Notes under the pieces: model-generated
What the model was told of the DNA's origin: nothing
The model's database searches: none
Seen by the model: only the letters and a program-made list of their open reading frames with translations
Shown here: positions 34,801 through 48,787 of the stretch, in pieces
Layout of the letters: the number at the start of each line of letters is the position of its first letter
How positions within the stretch are numbered: the first letter of the stretch is position 1
From: Xenoacremonium recifei
Lineage: Eukaryota > Ascomycota > Sordariomycetes > Hypocreales > Nectriaceae
Assembly (NCBI GenBank): GCA_012184525.1
Contig: WOFQ01000066.1
Coordinates: 1 to 64,000, forward strand
Direction: 5' to 3'
Length of the DNA: 64,000 nt
Made by a program: the position numbers and the translations under genes

Positions 34801-35139
34801 ATTGATCCTATGAAAAGACCGTCTTAGATGAAAACAAGATTGACGCGGGCAATGACGAACCTGCTCCGTGCCTAGGTAAGAAACTATACGCCGTACGGAA
34901 CTCGCGTAACCGGGAATTAACCGTAGTGACGACTGCCTAAAGTAAGTATTGGATCTCCACAATTGTCAGTGGCTTAACGCTGTACCTAGAGGCCCGGCAG
35001 GCCTATCAAGGCGTGTAATTGGAGAGGATGGAATGGAATGGAAAACACGCGTCTTCATTGGTCCTACATATTTGCTTGCTTTTAATGGGAATCATCTTTA
35101 CGAAATGGCAATAGTCTCCATCTTCTACACATATCTCTC
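34801..35139. other. Promoter of the SET gene and 3' flank of ecm29
   Basis: A 339-bp interval between the SET start codon and the Ecm29 stop codon, both on the minus strand. No other feature is seen. Confidence 0.5.
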
Positions 35140-38100
35140 TTAGTGCTCAAGTCCCTCTAAGATCCCTCTCAATACCTTCTGAACTTCCAAAGACCTCTCG
35201 CTCGCAAGCGCTTTGCTCACCAAATCTATGATTTGGCCGCCATCTGGCCCTGTTTTCCCGAAGACATCCCGCGCCCTCGCCTTGACAACTGCCCCAATGG
35301 CAGACGCCCGCATCACTCGCTGCGATTCTGTGCCCGTCTCAGACATCTCCGGGTCAAGGCTATTCAATAATGTGAATGCGATGGCCTTGTCGTCATTGGT
35401 AGCAGTCGATTTGGACTTGGCGTCATCCATCATGTCGCGTACGCACTCGTACCAGACCTGTCGCTTGATGGTTGAAAAGCGGGTGCTTGATAGGAAGGGT
35501 TTGAGTATATCGAGGATCTTGCCGAGGACAGCTGTAGCGTCTTCCTGCATGCGAGCACGACTGTACCCCCGAGCAATTGCTTCGAGACCGTTCTTGGCTG
35601 TCTTTTCGAGATGGCTGTCTTTAGAATCAACGTCCATCTTGTCCTCGTCGTTCATCTCCTCAAGGTAAGGCGTGACAACAGTTGCAATATCGTCCAGTAT
35701 GTCTAGATCGTCGCGTGCCTTGGCGAACTTCCACAATGCTGCAAAGGCGTAGACACGGTACTCGTCGTTGTTGCGCTTAGCCTCCCGGATGGCAATCTTC
35801 TTCATCTGCGCGGAAATCTTGTCGTCACCAGCCCAAAGAGCCCGGCCCTTCTCCACGAACTTTGGATAAGCATCCAGCAGCTTCTCCTTGCCAGCGAAAG
35901 TCTTCAGTGCCAGGACCTTATCAAAGACCGGCCAGATCGCTTTCAGGTTGGCGTCGTTGATCTGACCACTGGCCTCACTGGCTTTTGCAACGTCTGCCGC
36001 CATTGCTGCCACGGTGAATGCGCCTCCATGCCGCAACGCCCACTGGGTGGTATCCAAGCAGCGCTCGACAAGGGAGACAATCTCAGTAACATAGCGGACC
36101 ACCGTTCGGCTGGTACCAGCATGCTGATTCCACACCTCTTTGAATGCTTTGCTGGTGGACTCATCGGTATCGTGAGATCCGAGATAGGCAAACGGGAGTA
36201 ACTCCGTCTCCAAAGCGGAGAAATGATCGGGTGATATCTTGGCCAATGCAACTACAACCATTGCTACTCTTTGTCGTCGGGACTCCTCCTCTGCTTGGAA
36301 GTACATGTTGATGAACTTCTCACAGAAACGCTGCTTGGAAGCGTCTGAGGCAACTCTCAACATATACGCTGTCGCGCGAGCGTATGCTTGGCTGACTTCG
36401 TCATTCTTGTCCATCGTTTGCTTCTCCATCATCTGGAGGAAGCGTGCGGAGAAGGGCTTAATGTCGTCGATATGGCGAGTAAAGAGGACAGTCAGAACTC
36501 GACTGCATCCAACCTTTGTAGGCATGCCAATGGCGCTCTTGATGGTGGCCTCGAGTTTGGGAGCAAGTGCAGCCATAACGTCGGCGTCGACGAAACGAAG
36601 GGCGTTGTCTATGGCCTCAGTAAGAGGTGATCTCTCGACGATTTGTGACCGCAGCTTGTCGATCTCGTCACGGTTGTCCTCGCCTGCCCGTTGGTAGTAG
36701 TAGTTGATTTGTTCCGGCTCGATCGAGCTGAGCAGGCCCAGTATCTGCGGCACCATGTCGGGAATGAAGGGCTCCAAAGCGTTTCCGCCCTGCTTGGCAA
36801 TTTTGATAACTGTGCCAGTCGCAAATAACCGGACTTCTTGCACCGAGCTATCTACGCCCTTGTCGGATAATAGAAATGGCAATGCCTCCTGGATCATGGC
36901 CCTGGCAGCTGCCCCATTCCCGCCGTCCTCAAGCTGTCGGACAAGGCTCGTAGATAGAGCGATGCAGAGTTGCAGCGCGGCTTTTCTGACCGTTCCTTTG
37001 ACATCGTCAAGGACTTTGAGGGCCGAGTTCCAGATATCGCGGTAGTATTTCTCGTACTGAGGGAACGGTCTTCCCTGAATGAGGTTTGAGATTGCACCAC
37101 AACTAGCCTCGCGGACTCGCCACTCTCTGCCCAGGATGCTCTTCAAGAGATCCTCCATCATTGTGTCAAAGTGCTTGTCTACGGTGGCATTGGAATCCTT
37201 GACCACAGCGTTCCAAATGTCCTCCATAGTGCGCTGGACATTCTGATTTGGATCGAAGCGGTACCTGTACAGCTTGGAGCAGAGGTTGGCGTCAACCTCA
37301 GATTCTGAGATGATGCTGCTGAGACCGAAACGGCCAAAGGCGGATCTAGTGGTCCATGTGGCTGCGTTTGCGGCTAGAGACATGAATTTGTAAACAAGTC
37401 TTTGATCGCCAACTTCATTTGCGAGGTTGACAATGTCCTTGTACGATGTAATCGAATTGCCTTCGCCGGTCGGTAGCGCTCCGGGCTCAAACAGCTCCGT
37501 ATCCTCGTCCACCTTCAGTTGAGTGGACGAACCAGTAAAGGCCGAGACAAGATCCTTCACCAGAGCGCTCTTCAGATCAGCATCACCACGCTCATAAACC
37601 AGGGACAGCCCACGAGATGCGGTCTCCTGCACAAGTTCATCGCGAGCACTCAACAAACGCATAAATGCTGCTTGTGCTTCTCGCAGCCGAGATTGGACAA
37701 CCTTAAGATGAGAGCAATACTGCACTATGCAGAACAGCCACAGACCAGAAGCCTTTAGAAGGGAAGGCTTCGTGGTTTTGCAATCGACGAAGAGCTTGTC
37801 AAGAACTGCGACAACTCTCGCCTCTCGCGAGCCAGCCCGCTTCTGGCAGCTTCGGGGCTCAACGTCAAGGGTAAGCTTCACGTAATCCGAATCCCAGCGT
37901 GCAATTGCAGCAGTGATCGCGTCTCCGACGGTAAGATGAATCTCGACTTGCTTGAGCTCGTGAAGAGCAAACAGCTCTTTGAGGATACTGCCAAGCACAC
38001 CGTGCGACCATCCATCACCACCTTCTGGAGGCGAATCGTCGCTATTATCTTCCAAGCCGACGGCAAGTCTTCCGAGAGCAATAACGGCCTTTTCGTTACC

Positions 38101-40692
38101 CTTCTTTGCCAGGCCCGCCAGTTTTTTCACAACATTTTCAAGAGAGTAGGTTCCCTCTGAGGGCGGAAGTGTGAGCCCGGCAGTCCAGAGTTGGGCAAAA
38201 GACCTAAGGGCAGTCTCGTGTAATGATTGCGGAATACCATCGTCGATGAGGAAATGAGATGGGTACTCGATATGTTCCGGAAGAGATTGACCGTAATAAA
38301 CACTTCGGGAGTACAGGTGTCCATATGTTAGACAGGCGCCTTCAACAATGTTCAGAGTGCTGCCGACAGCTTGGGTGGCCTTCCCGAACTGAGAGCTGAG
38401 TGTCGAACCAAACTTCTCGATAGCTTCGACGTTGTTGGTGAGGTGGGAGACAAGAATACCTAGGGCCTGAGCTCCAAGAGCTCTGATTTCTTTGTTATTT
38501 GATGTGATCAACGGGGAGAGCCGATCACTGAAGCGAGTCAAATAACCAACAGCTCCTCCAGGGCTGAGCGACGCCATATTGACAAAACATCTAATGCACT
38601 CCTCTGTTATAGGAGAGTCTACTCGAGAGGCACCGTCAATGCAAGCTCTCAAGTAAAAGACAACAAAGCCGCTATCAATGGAATGCAGGTACTCTCGGAT
38701 CTTTTCGCGAGTTTTCATATCTGTTTCGACAAGACCACTGAGTGCCTGCATCCAGTTTGCTTCCACTTTGAAGTCGTCAAGAGCCGTAAGAAGCATGATC
38801 TGGTAGCAATAGCGCAGGGCGGTCGGAAAGGCTGCTTGTCGCTGACCTGCGAAGTTCTCGAAGACGTGATGGCTCGACTCCGACAAGTTAGGCATTCTTT
38901 GAGGATCCGAATGCGTATCAGGCGTGATGAAAGAACCGAAGAAGGTTATGACCATTTCTTTCCAGTCCGGGAGAGCAGGGCTTTTCTCGACGTGTGCATA
39001 GTAAGTCCACGGATCCAAACCCTTACGTCCTTGCTCTATCACATCACTGCGCTCGTTCTCCCGCCCGTCGATCGCGAGCAGGTCAATCCATCGGCCGGTG
39101 ATATCAGAGAACTTGATGCATTGATTTGCCCACTTGACAACGGCATGACGAGTGCTGCGAACTGCGGGGGCCTGATCAGGCAGATACATGTATCTAAGCA
39201 GCATCGTCTTGAGCTCATCAGCATCGTCACCCTCTGCGGCTGGAATAGCAGCAGTCAGACTCGACAGAGCCCCATCAATATTGACCACTGTATCGCTGGG
39301 ATCTTCAGATAATGACTTGAACAGCCACGCCGCGAGACTCAGGACCTCTTTGGCAGTTAGACCGGCGCTCCGAGAAAGAATGCCGATTGTCTCGTAGGCC
39401 TGCCCACGAAGAAGAGAGTCTGTAGTCGCTACCGGCCACCCTTGGGCTTCGATGTACTGCTGCATGTGCTTGATGAGAGGAGGGCCAATTTTGAAATCGC
39501 TCTTCGATGGCCCAACTTGCGCTACCCAAGCGATAAATTTGAATAGCGCCTGATCAAGCTTTCTTCGTTCCAAGACGCTTGATGGCTGCAACGAAGAGTT
39601 TGAAGACCCATCCGCCGGTGCAAAGTCCAGATTGACGACGGCCATGATCTCATCGGACATGGTAGCGGCTATACTCGACTTGCAGAGCATTGTAAGTATG
39701 CGAGTTCGATAAGCAGCCGGAAGCGTCGAATGGACCTGGAAGAGCCGCTTGACCATGGCCTCATCCTCCATGGATACTGAACTCCTCTTAAGAATTTCCT
39801 CAGCCGCAGCTGCCACGCGGTTGTCTGGATTCGATGCGCCGTAAAGGCTGGTCAAGAACTTTTCTTCGTCCGTGAAGGCGCCACTCGCAAGCAAGGCAAC
39901 CAATTTGGCTTTCAACTCTGACATCCGTTGAAAGACCTTCATCCCGCTCGGGTTGTCGACGGTCACGAGTTGGATTTCATCGGGGGAGAGAGTTGGGTTG
40001 GCCGAGGCCCAGGTCTGAGAGTTGACGGGTGCCCTCAGCCGTAGGAAAACACCAATCAATCGAGCGAGATACTGTGCATCAGCTGGTTCGGAGATTCCTA
40101 TAGTAGCTTTGAAGTTTTCGTCATCCTTGCTGCCCCTAGGAGGTATGTTCACGTTGAGCAGTAAGCGAAGGATGATGTAGAGAAGGGCGCCGGCTCTTGC
40201 TTGGCCTTCATCCTTGGAACATCCGCGTAGCGTGACTGGGATGAGGTCTCTCCGAGCATCGTCGTCAATTCGTTCCAAGCTGTGTTGAATTCCAGAGATG
40301 TCTAATTGCTTCACCAATGGAGACTCGTTGGACTTGTATTGTTCCATGAGAGCCTTCACCGGCAAAACCACCCTGCGTAAAGCGTAAGCATTGAACCCCA
40401 AACATTTGCGCATATCTGTACTTACCCTGGTGGCTGGATGAAGGTTTTAAGTCGAGCATATATCTGGACTACCTGATTTCATGAGCATCTTATACTGGGA
40501 GGAGGGCGTTCTGTGCTAACGTACCTTCGTTCTCACGGCAGCATGCTCACTCGCAGCTTTGAGTAGGACAGGTGTCAGGTATCGCTGCAGAAGCTGACTG
40601 AGCTTGTCCTCATTGTTGGCGACAGCCAGAATCCTGAACTCGACGCTGTCGAGCAGCTGGAGCTCCCTCTCCATCGACGATGGCGCCGCCAT
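35140..40692 (-). CDS. ecm29: Proteasome adaptor and scaffold protein Ecm29
   Basis: Giant HEAT-repeat protein that binds the 26S proteasome, tethers core to regulatory particle and acts in quality control (family knowledge). Model: complement(join(35140-40372, 40426-40472, 40525-40692)), 1815 aa, the expected length. The whole protein is helical repeats without a catalytic site. The N-terminal family block is MERELQLLDSVEFRILAVAN and LLKAASEHAAVRTKV. Splicing a 47-nt second exon (IYARLKTFIQPPG) onto VVLPVKALMEQYK recreates the conserved junction. Near the middle is a conserved stretch around KYYRDIWNSALKVLDDVKG. The longest exon is 5.2 kb without a break. An ATG inside intron 2 (just upstream of exon 3) is not the start. 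Confidence 0.95.
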
Positions 40693-43600
40693 CTTGGAGG
40701 CGTGCTGGGCGGTGGGGATCAATGGGACTATCACGGAGCTTCGACTGCGACTAGGTACCACGTTTTGATACTATATCAGGGCAGGAGAAGAAGGTCAAAG
40801 GATGTCCCCCGTAGTTTAGGAAAAGGAATTCGTGTTGGACATGAGTTGGAAGGTCAGCATTCGTATGCCAACGCGAATCGACGGCGAGGCTCTGTGGTTT
40901 TGCTGGGCAAGGCTGCGACCTGACGACGTCGTCCATGAGGTTGACTAAGCGGGGTGCCGTGAGCTTTCCCAAGTCACATGACTAATTCTTTGCCCTTCGA
41001 AACGTGTGGACCATTCATCAGCAGTACGCACTGAATTGCTGCCTTCATTTTCAGAAGCTTTCCAGACCAAGCAGAAGCTGGAGAATGGCCAAAATTACAA
41101 GCCACGTGAATTTCCTGGGGGACTATATTTGCATGTGCGACAATGCTGCCTAGCGAAGATCTCCAATAACCTCACGGATTTTGTAATGATGAGCCATTGG
41201 AACATGCTCAAAAGTCTTTTTCGGCTAGGGCCACTGTCTCTGATGCTTCGACTATAATTGTTCCTAAGATGAGGCTACGTTGCTCACCATATTGAAATCC
41301 TTCGCAACTTCCCAGACATCCATTCAGCGTCCAATGGAAATGTCTAACAGAAGCTTGAATACCAACGAGCTACTATCCTAGAGTACCGGTCCTTGAACGG
41401 GACTTCTGCCCGGCCACTCCGGAACCAGCGGGAGAACCGTCTCCACTGCCGACTCGGCCGGCCTGTCCAGCTTTTGCCTCAACACCATCCGAAATCGGGC
41501 TGTCACGAGCACCGAGAGATCCCTGGTTATGGGTCTCGACGTGGCAGTGTTTATCCAGTACGGCGCGGTGCGAAGAATCGGGGCCGATGGAGGGTCATGT
41601 GTCAGACACCATTGAACAGGGAGGTCTTCACAATCTCGCGCGTCGGCACAATGACGTCGGGAGGAACAGATAGACTCCTATTTTCACATTATGCAGGATT
41701 CGAGATGTGATAGTGCAATTCTGGTGAACGTCCGGTCTGAATCGGCGCCTGATATCGAACACGGTCGATTTTGTAGAGTCCGCTTGAAAATGCTGGCCTG
41801 CTAATTCTTGGATCGCTGCGTTAGAAGATGCGTACCTACTACAAGGACAGTGATGGCACCTCAATCCAAGACATGGATGGACTTTTTAGGTGGAAAGATT
41901 TCTGGGCTGAAATTCAAGACTCGCCCCGCATCGCTACGAGCACGCCGATCGACAAGGGAGCAACCCTCATCAGGTACAGAGTACCAACGAGCTGCTAATG
42001 CCTGTCATCGCCAAATGATGTGGTCCGGGTGTCATTGTGTCATCGTGGACTAAACGAAGCCATAGTTTCTCCTCTCCAATGCTGAAGCTCTGGTGAATAT
42101 TCTCCGGAGATAGAGGAGATCTTGTGACGTGAAGATTTTGTTCGTGCTGATGGATGCAAGGAAGCGGCCTATAACGCGCCTTTGTTCAATTGCTGACCCA
42201 TGCTGTTCGTAGAACCCTGTTCTAGTGCTCACGGGCCCTGGAAGTTCTGGAAACGGCCACTCGTCATCTTACCCGCGGCAGAGCCTGAGACGGCAAAGCA
42301 AGGCATGTAACCTTGCTAGGTACAAGGGTCGCTGGCCGATCTGCAAGCGGATTCCAGGACCCCGGTAGGTACGGATGCGGGAAGACGAGGTAAAGCTTGA
42401 GCTCAAGAATTCAATTCGCGGTCTCAATGAGCCATGCATCGACCTATGGATTTTGTGTTATGCTAATGGTTCGACCAATACCGTAGCAAGTGCCATATCT
42501 CACGTTGAGACCTGGTCTTTAGGAGACAAAGGGTTGCCATCTCAGTCGTTAGGCGGAGCCATCAGAAGGAACGAAAGGCAATGCACATGCTTCGGAAAGC
42601 CTGTTTCCAGCGTCAGCGATTGGGTACATATCGTTACAGTCGGTTCAAGACCCAAAAGGGCGTCCACTTCGCGTTGCCAGACTCTAGCCCGAAGAGTGCA
42701 GCAGCATGATCAATGTATGAAATAATCTCTCACGCGGTATATCCACAATAGAGACGCGCAGAGTTGTGGGAAAACACCCCATTTGCTGGCTGGCTGAGAG
42801 ACTAAGCCTGCAACTATGTCGACGGCGCACCGCGGCGCCACACTTGGCTCGAACCTCTTTGGAACCTGTGCTTCCACAACCTGGGGCAGCTGTCCCTAGA
42901 AGAGAGCCATTTATTGAAATCATGTAACTGGCCGAGCTGAAACACGATGTCGTATTGAAGCAAACGAAGTTGGGCAACGCTGCGGGTTGCCATTAAGGTA
43001 GGTAGGTAGGTAGGTAGGAAGAACATCTGTGGCTGCCTGGCGAGAATCCACGAAAGGGAGCAAGAACTCTCTCACATGTAGTTACATCCATCTTCGCTTG
43101 AAGCAGTCTGATGCAGCCACTCCCCTCTGAACCTTTTTGAGACGTTCAGACATTGTGTAAGCGTCAAAGACGCACTTGGGTCGTACACGGGAACGATTGT
43201 CAAGAATTGCGCCGACGGCGCTTTCAGAGTCCAATGTGTTAGAGCAGCTGATGTTTGGCCCTGTTGAGTAATGGCTGATAATGGAAACCATCCGTGGAGA
43301 GCGGAAGTACCTGAGGGTATTGCACGACAGGAGAGGTATAGGAAGCTGCGATGATCCTACTACTTCGGTTCGTTTTCTAGACTAGACGAAACAGCGATTC
43401 GCTCCTCTGGCGCTAGCTGTGGAACGTTGCTGCAATTCTGCACGTGGATAGAAGCCGGGGAAACAGGAATTCGAGGAGACGAAATAGGGACATGCCGTGA
43501 ACCTGCTGTTTCGAGTTGGCACCTTTTAAGCGACTGGCATACCTGACGAAGCCATAGGCGAGCGGCATTGAACACATTCAAGGGTTCTGGCGATGGATAA

Positions 43601-45999
43601 GACAAGCAATTTCGGCCGCCCTGACAGCCCTTTTGTACACGGACACGCCGAGGTTATGTGAAATGACGGACTGAGACACTGCTATGACCACTCGCTCGTC
43701 CGAATGGCATGACAGACGATGGCCATGATGAGAGATCGACGGATGCAAGGTAGGTACGTACAACGAGGAGAGGCCTGCTGTATGTATCGCACGAACAATG
43801 TTAGCGCACTGTGAAGAACGCCGGCAGGGCTCTTGTTGCTACTAGTGGTCGTCGGTTGCTTACCTGCGGTCAGCTCACAGGTCACCCTCGCCATTTGTAT
43901 GGACGGCGCTTTGTTGCATCATCTTTATTCAATCGCCTACAACAGCGATCTTGTGATCTGCAGACGGGAGGGATCTGACGCGGAAGAGCTGGTATAAAGT
44001 ATCTGCAGCACAGTATCTTGAGATTCAAGAAGCAAAAAAATGGCACTGGCTGCCTGAGGCATGATGTTTCTCTGCCTTACTTGCAGGAAGCATGAGGCAG
44101 GAGGTCCTGAGGCAGGCAGCTCAGGTATGAGGTGTGGTTCCCGTCTCCCGTCGCATCCCCTCCACCTCTTCCGTCTTCCCCCGGTCTTCATCCAAGATCC
44201 AACAGCCTATATCGTTGCAACTTCGATTCGAGCCAGATCGACTTCTTGGATCAGCACCACTTCGCGATCCACTCCAGCGCCGCCCTGGTTTGTTTGTCAA
44301 ACAACACGGTCGTTAAATCCCAACGGTCGCTGATGCCGGACATGCCCTGGCCTGGTTCACCCAACAGGCGACAAGCATCAGGTTCTAGCCGCACGCCCAC
44401 AAGCGGCTCAAGCAGGGATTACCCTTGCTAGGGCGGCCACACCACGAGTTTTTTCAGCAGGACAGGACCTGGCCAACTTGATGACTCCTGCGAGAACTCA
44501 GCCTCCCCGGACGCCTGAGCCCGCACAGCGTGCCTGTACCGGCCTTGTGTTAGCGCGTTTTGGCACAGGGTTGCAAGCTTTGACCCCTCCAGCGGCCCTG
44601 TTATTAGGGTTTCGGTATCTCTCCGCCGTGACGAGTACTTTGCATGTACTTTTGCTAAGTTCTTGACGAGAACCTCATTGACCTTGGAAGGCCAGGCATT
44701 CCACGGGCGGAAAGGACCCTGGGAGACTCCCGTCGCCAGAGACAAGCAGGGGAATGAAGCTGCTGCTCGCAGGAGGCCGAGATGTCTGACATTGGATCCC
44801 CTGCCCGGCCCTGCGAGACTACTCTCCTCCTTCCGCCTGCCGATCACAGCTGAGATGCAGCTGGCCACTCACGGCTGCTCCCATTGCAAGTGATCCCTTG
44901 CTGCCCAGGGAATACGCGAGCACATGCAACAGCCAGCAATGCACAGTGCTGCTTTTCTGTTTCTCTCGCTGAATGTGCCTGCCCATGGCATTGGAAGCTG
45001 GAAGGAAATGTAGGGCGTGCGCACCGTACCCCGTACCTTCCTCCAAGTTCTTCCCACCTCATGAATGGAAGGCGCGTCTCTCAGCACCTGCAGTGCAGTC
45101 ATCCGGCAGAAAGCTGCCACCCCCCTCCATCTCTTTCAGTGCTGCCCCATCATACGCCCTCACCCACACACCTTTCGCTTTTCGCCCTCGCTGAGGCCAT
45201 CCCGAGCTCGCCCCGGAAAGCCTCCAAAGTGTCTTCCTTCTCCTTCGGCTCTTCTCTTTCCACGGCGCCGTAGCGTCGTCGCTCGCGCTGCCTGTGACTT
45301 TTCACCGTGCCCGTCCAGATTCTTAGTAACTGCTGCCCTCTTCCCATTTTATTCGCCCCCTCCCCCTCTCCTTCCAGGCCTGTCTTGCCCCTCCCCACAT
45401 CGCTGCTCGTCTCTCCCAGCTCCCAGCTCGCTCGCAATTGCACTCTGCAATCCGCTTCGCCTCTGAAGGATCCTTGTTGCTCGCCCCAAGTTCGCCCTGC
45501 TTCATCATCGTCAAGGCGTTGGATGACTGCTTGTCCTCTGGTTCTCTCGACCGCATCCTGTATCGGCGTTTGGCTCTCGTCATCATTGTCCAGCAACCGC
45601 AAATCCATCCTCTCCTCCCACTGGTCGCTGTCCGCGCTCGAGTCCGGCGCTGACTCAAGGCCCTGCTAACGAGCACGCCCCGAGTCAATAAGACACCCTC
45701 CAGGACCAAGACCTGGGCCTCTACTGTACGTACCAGCACGACATAGTGCGCGCTATCCCGACCCTGTCCATCGTCCGGATTCTTCCATCGATTTCGCACC
45801 CTGCAGCCTCTCCGTCACCAGGCTCCAAGCCAAGGCCTCATTCGTCGGTTGCAGTGTCTCAGTGCCACCCTTAGCAGCCCAGATCGAAGATCCCTTGCCG
45901 GCGGAAAGGCAAGCCCCCTGTCAGCAATTTTCCCCTACCCTCGTCCCCGCGCGACCCGATTGTCCCCAAGGCCCAAGCCCCAAAGCGGACAAGACCAGG
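40693..45999. other. Gene-poor region
   Basis: About 5.3 kb with only short, unrelated open frames on both strands. None shows a recognisable domain, a consistent codon bias or a convincing exon chain. Two minus-strand open frames at 43082-43291 and 43360-43605 and a plus-strand frame at 41808-42053 were considered and left unannotated. A tetranucleotide repeat is listed separately. Confidence 0.5.
42996..43018. repeat. (AGGT)n microsatellite
   Basis: Nearly six tandem AGGT units without interruption. Confidence 0.9.
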
Positions 46000-48787
46000 T
46001 TGAAAAAAAAGCTCTGCCTTTTTTCAACCCTCTTCTCTTCCCACCCTACGACGTAACCCGCGGATTCTTCTTTTTTCCTCCCTCTTTGCACACACTCTCT
46101 TCCTCATCACGGCTGCGACGGTTCTTCCCTATTGCGCGTGTTGTTTCCGGAACGTTGGCTGAGATAATCACGGTTGTTTTTGTTGGCGCCTAAAAGTGAG
46201 TAATTACCCCTTCCCCCTTCTTTCATCTCTCCTTGGTTCCTGCATCGTGGCATGGTGTGCGATTTGCGCCTGGGATCCGAAGCCGAGCCTCAAGTCCAAC
46301 CCCCACGCCCAACTATGACGATTGGACACCACCGCCGACGACTACCGAGAGCGCGACCGTCTCGACGACCTACAAGCCTGTGCTCTTGTCTACTGTTTGA
46401 CGCGCCCTGTTGAATGCGATTCGCAACGCATCCTTAACCTGGCCGGCGATGCCCGGATGCGCCTTGCCCTTTCCCACGACCTTCGGACGATGAGTCAATA
46501 CATCGGTATCCTCTTTTCTGTTTCGCATGGCTCGCGACCTAAGATCTGGAGAATGAAGGATGGCAATGGACAAGAAGCGCTTCGACGTGCGACCGACGCT
46601 GTCTTTGCCCTGGCGAAGGACTCCTTCCGACCCGTCTCGACATCGCCATCATAGGACCTGGAATTTTCGACAACAAGGATTGAAACTTAGTTGCTCCTTC
46701 TGCGGAACATGAAGTCGGACAGATCTGTAAATGGAGAGCGGTCGTCCGATACGAAACTGGTCACCCATCCCGGAATTCCGTCGCGCGCACATTGGCCATG
46801 GTCCAGTCCCTTTCCGATATCCAACTTCAGTTGCGACTCCGGCGCATGTGAAATTCAAGAAGCCATCGGGCAATGGTCGTTCTCATGGTCGTGATGACCT
46901 GCGGCCTGAGTTCAGCGCTCGATTGAAGAAACTGTTTGGGTTCAGCATAATAGGGCGGTGCCACTCTAAAAACAACGAGAGCGATGGAAAGGCGGAAACA
47001 ATGAGGAGCAGAGACTCGCGGTCCTTCAAAACCAGTCGGCCATGGCTTGCGCACACATAACCCAATCTCTGGATGGTCTGGACTAAACTTTTCACGAACG
47101 GGGCGGGAGTGAATCTTGCTTGCTAGCATTTCTGAAAAGGCCACGTGAACCGATATATTTCTGCTTTCATTGCTGGAATCATTGCTGGAACGGAGGACGA
47201 GCGTCTGCCAACATTACCTACGTGTTTTCAGCGAGCCTAAATCTCTTTGCAACCTCGGTCGAGCTGGGTCAGGACTTATCGATGCACCATGCCTGGACGA
47301 CAAGAACCATGGGATCAGCAGGCCTTCCGGAATACTAACAGCTGACGATAGGTTCAACTCCTTCAAAGAACGTTTGACGAACTGTTTACCACATTCCTTG
47401 GAATCCCGGTAAAGTCGATACGTTCTGCCTCCGATCTCATCTGGGCACCGGTTTTGAACGTCTTCTCGTTTCACCTCGCAGTCACTTCAAAGCAATCTCC
47501 TGCTTTTTCGTAACGGGGCGTGTTGGCGTATAAGAGGAGTACTCTCATTCTCATCTGTACGACTGCTTTTCGGAGTCTCGGCATTGGGTCTGGATACCAG
47601 TCTTTCTCGATTCCCAATTCCGGTTCGTTTGGCAACCTCGCATCTCTGGGGAATAGACTTGGCGTGAAGGTTCGTTGGTTGCATTTTTTTCCATATCAAC
47701 ATCAAAGTCCTAGGCTCACAAGGTGCTGTTCAGGTCTAACGATATCCACATCTTACGACGTACTTTTCCGAATCTTTCTCGTAGGTACTTGCCGAATTTT
47801 TGACTCACGATCCCTTATTTTGTTGCCTTTTGCGGCCGCATAAACTCTCTCTATCGAAATATTTTGTCCGATTGGGCGTGGCTTGCGAGGAACAGAAGGC
47901 GTACCCTGTTGAAGAGCGTCAAAAGCCCTACACACAAATTTTGCACACTATATCAGAGACGACATGGCACTGACATTTCTTTGCAGCTTTCTTAGTCCTT
48001 TCATCCTACTATTGGGACAGGATCAACCTTCTTCGTGAGTAGAAAGCAACCTATATACGCCCCGTTCCCCCCAGAATCCCCCTTGATGTTCGGTTGGGCA
48101 ACACAATATCACGCCGAGTTGGCATCGATTTTGGGAGCATTGCCTTGGGATACAGCGAATCTGGCCGGGCGCTGGATGGGCCATGGTCAGACTTCAGTTT
48201 CTCGAGACCTAGCCGTGGCTTTAAGCCTTTGGCCAACCTTGAATCACTGATCCTGAGCTGGAACTCCCTGAATTTTCCTCGCTGGCCTTGATTCAATCAG
48301 TGCTGGCGAAGCAGTCCGCCTTGACTGGGAAACTCTGACCCACCTCTCATTCCTCCCACTACTTCATTTCTACTCCCTTTCTCCTCACATCCACTCTAAC
48401 TCTCTCTTACGCTCTCGGGCCTCTGGAAAGCGCTGGCGTTTGGTGCGGATAGACTGTTTCTGACTTCCTTTTCAGTACTCGAATCTCTGTTGCGTCGCTT
48501 CTTAGGGCTTTGCAACATTCATTAGGTAAGCTATCTCGAGCGTGGTACTTCTAACCCGGCGCTGATCCATTGGCAGTCTTGCTTCAATCAATCCTCGACT
48601 CTGCAATTCTCTCGATCGCCGGTATGATATCCATAAACCTTGTCACACATCACTGCTGCGCCTCTATGAAGCCATTTACGGCTCCATCGTGGTCCACCGC
48701 TTCCTTCGATGCCCGAGCCGTTTCCCCCTTGCATAGTGCCTTCATCTCTCTTCCCTTGCTTCGGCTAACAGAAGTCCATTGCAGATC
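46000..48787 (+). promoter_or_regulatory. Promoter and long intron-containing leader of the three-RRM gene
   Basis: Pyrimidine-rich plus-strand sequence with no coding frame. Two well-formed introns close to the start codon show the region is transcribed: 48526-48576 (GTAAGC donor, CTAAC branch site, CAG acceptor) and 48622-48784 (GTATGA donor, CTAAC branch site, CAG acceptor three bases before ATG). Earlier possible donors (GTGAGT at 46196 and 48032) suggest the leader could begin far upstream, but its true 5' end cannot be read from sequence. Confidence 0.6.

Noticed and set aside
41808..42053. Short plus-strand frame with a protein-like start
   Set aside because: Under 85 codons, no family resemblance and no supporting splice signals.
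43082..43605. Minus-strand frames that might be exons of one gene
   Set aside because: No recognisable domain, no clear donor/acceptor pair linking them, and no consistent start.
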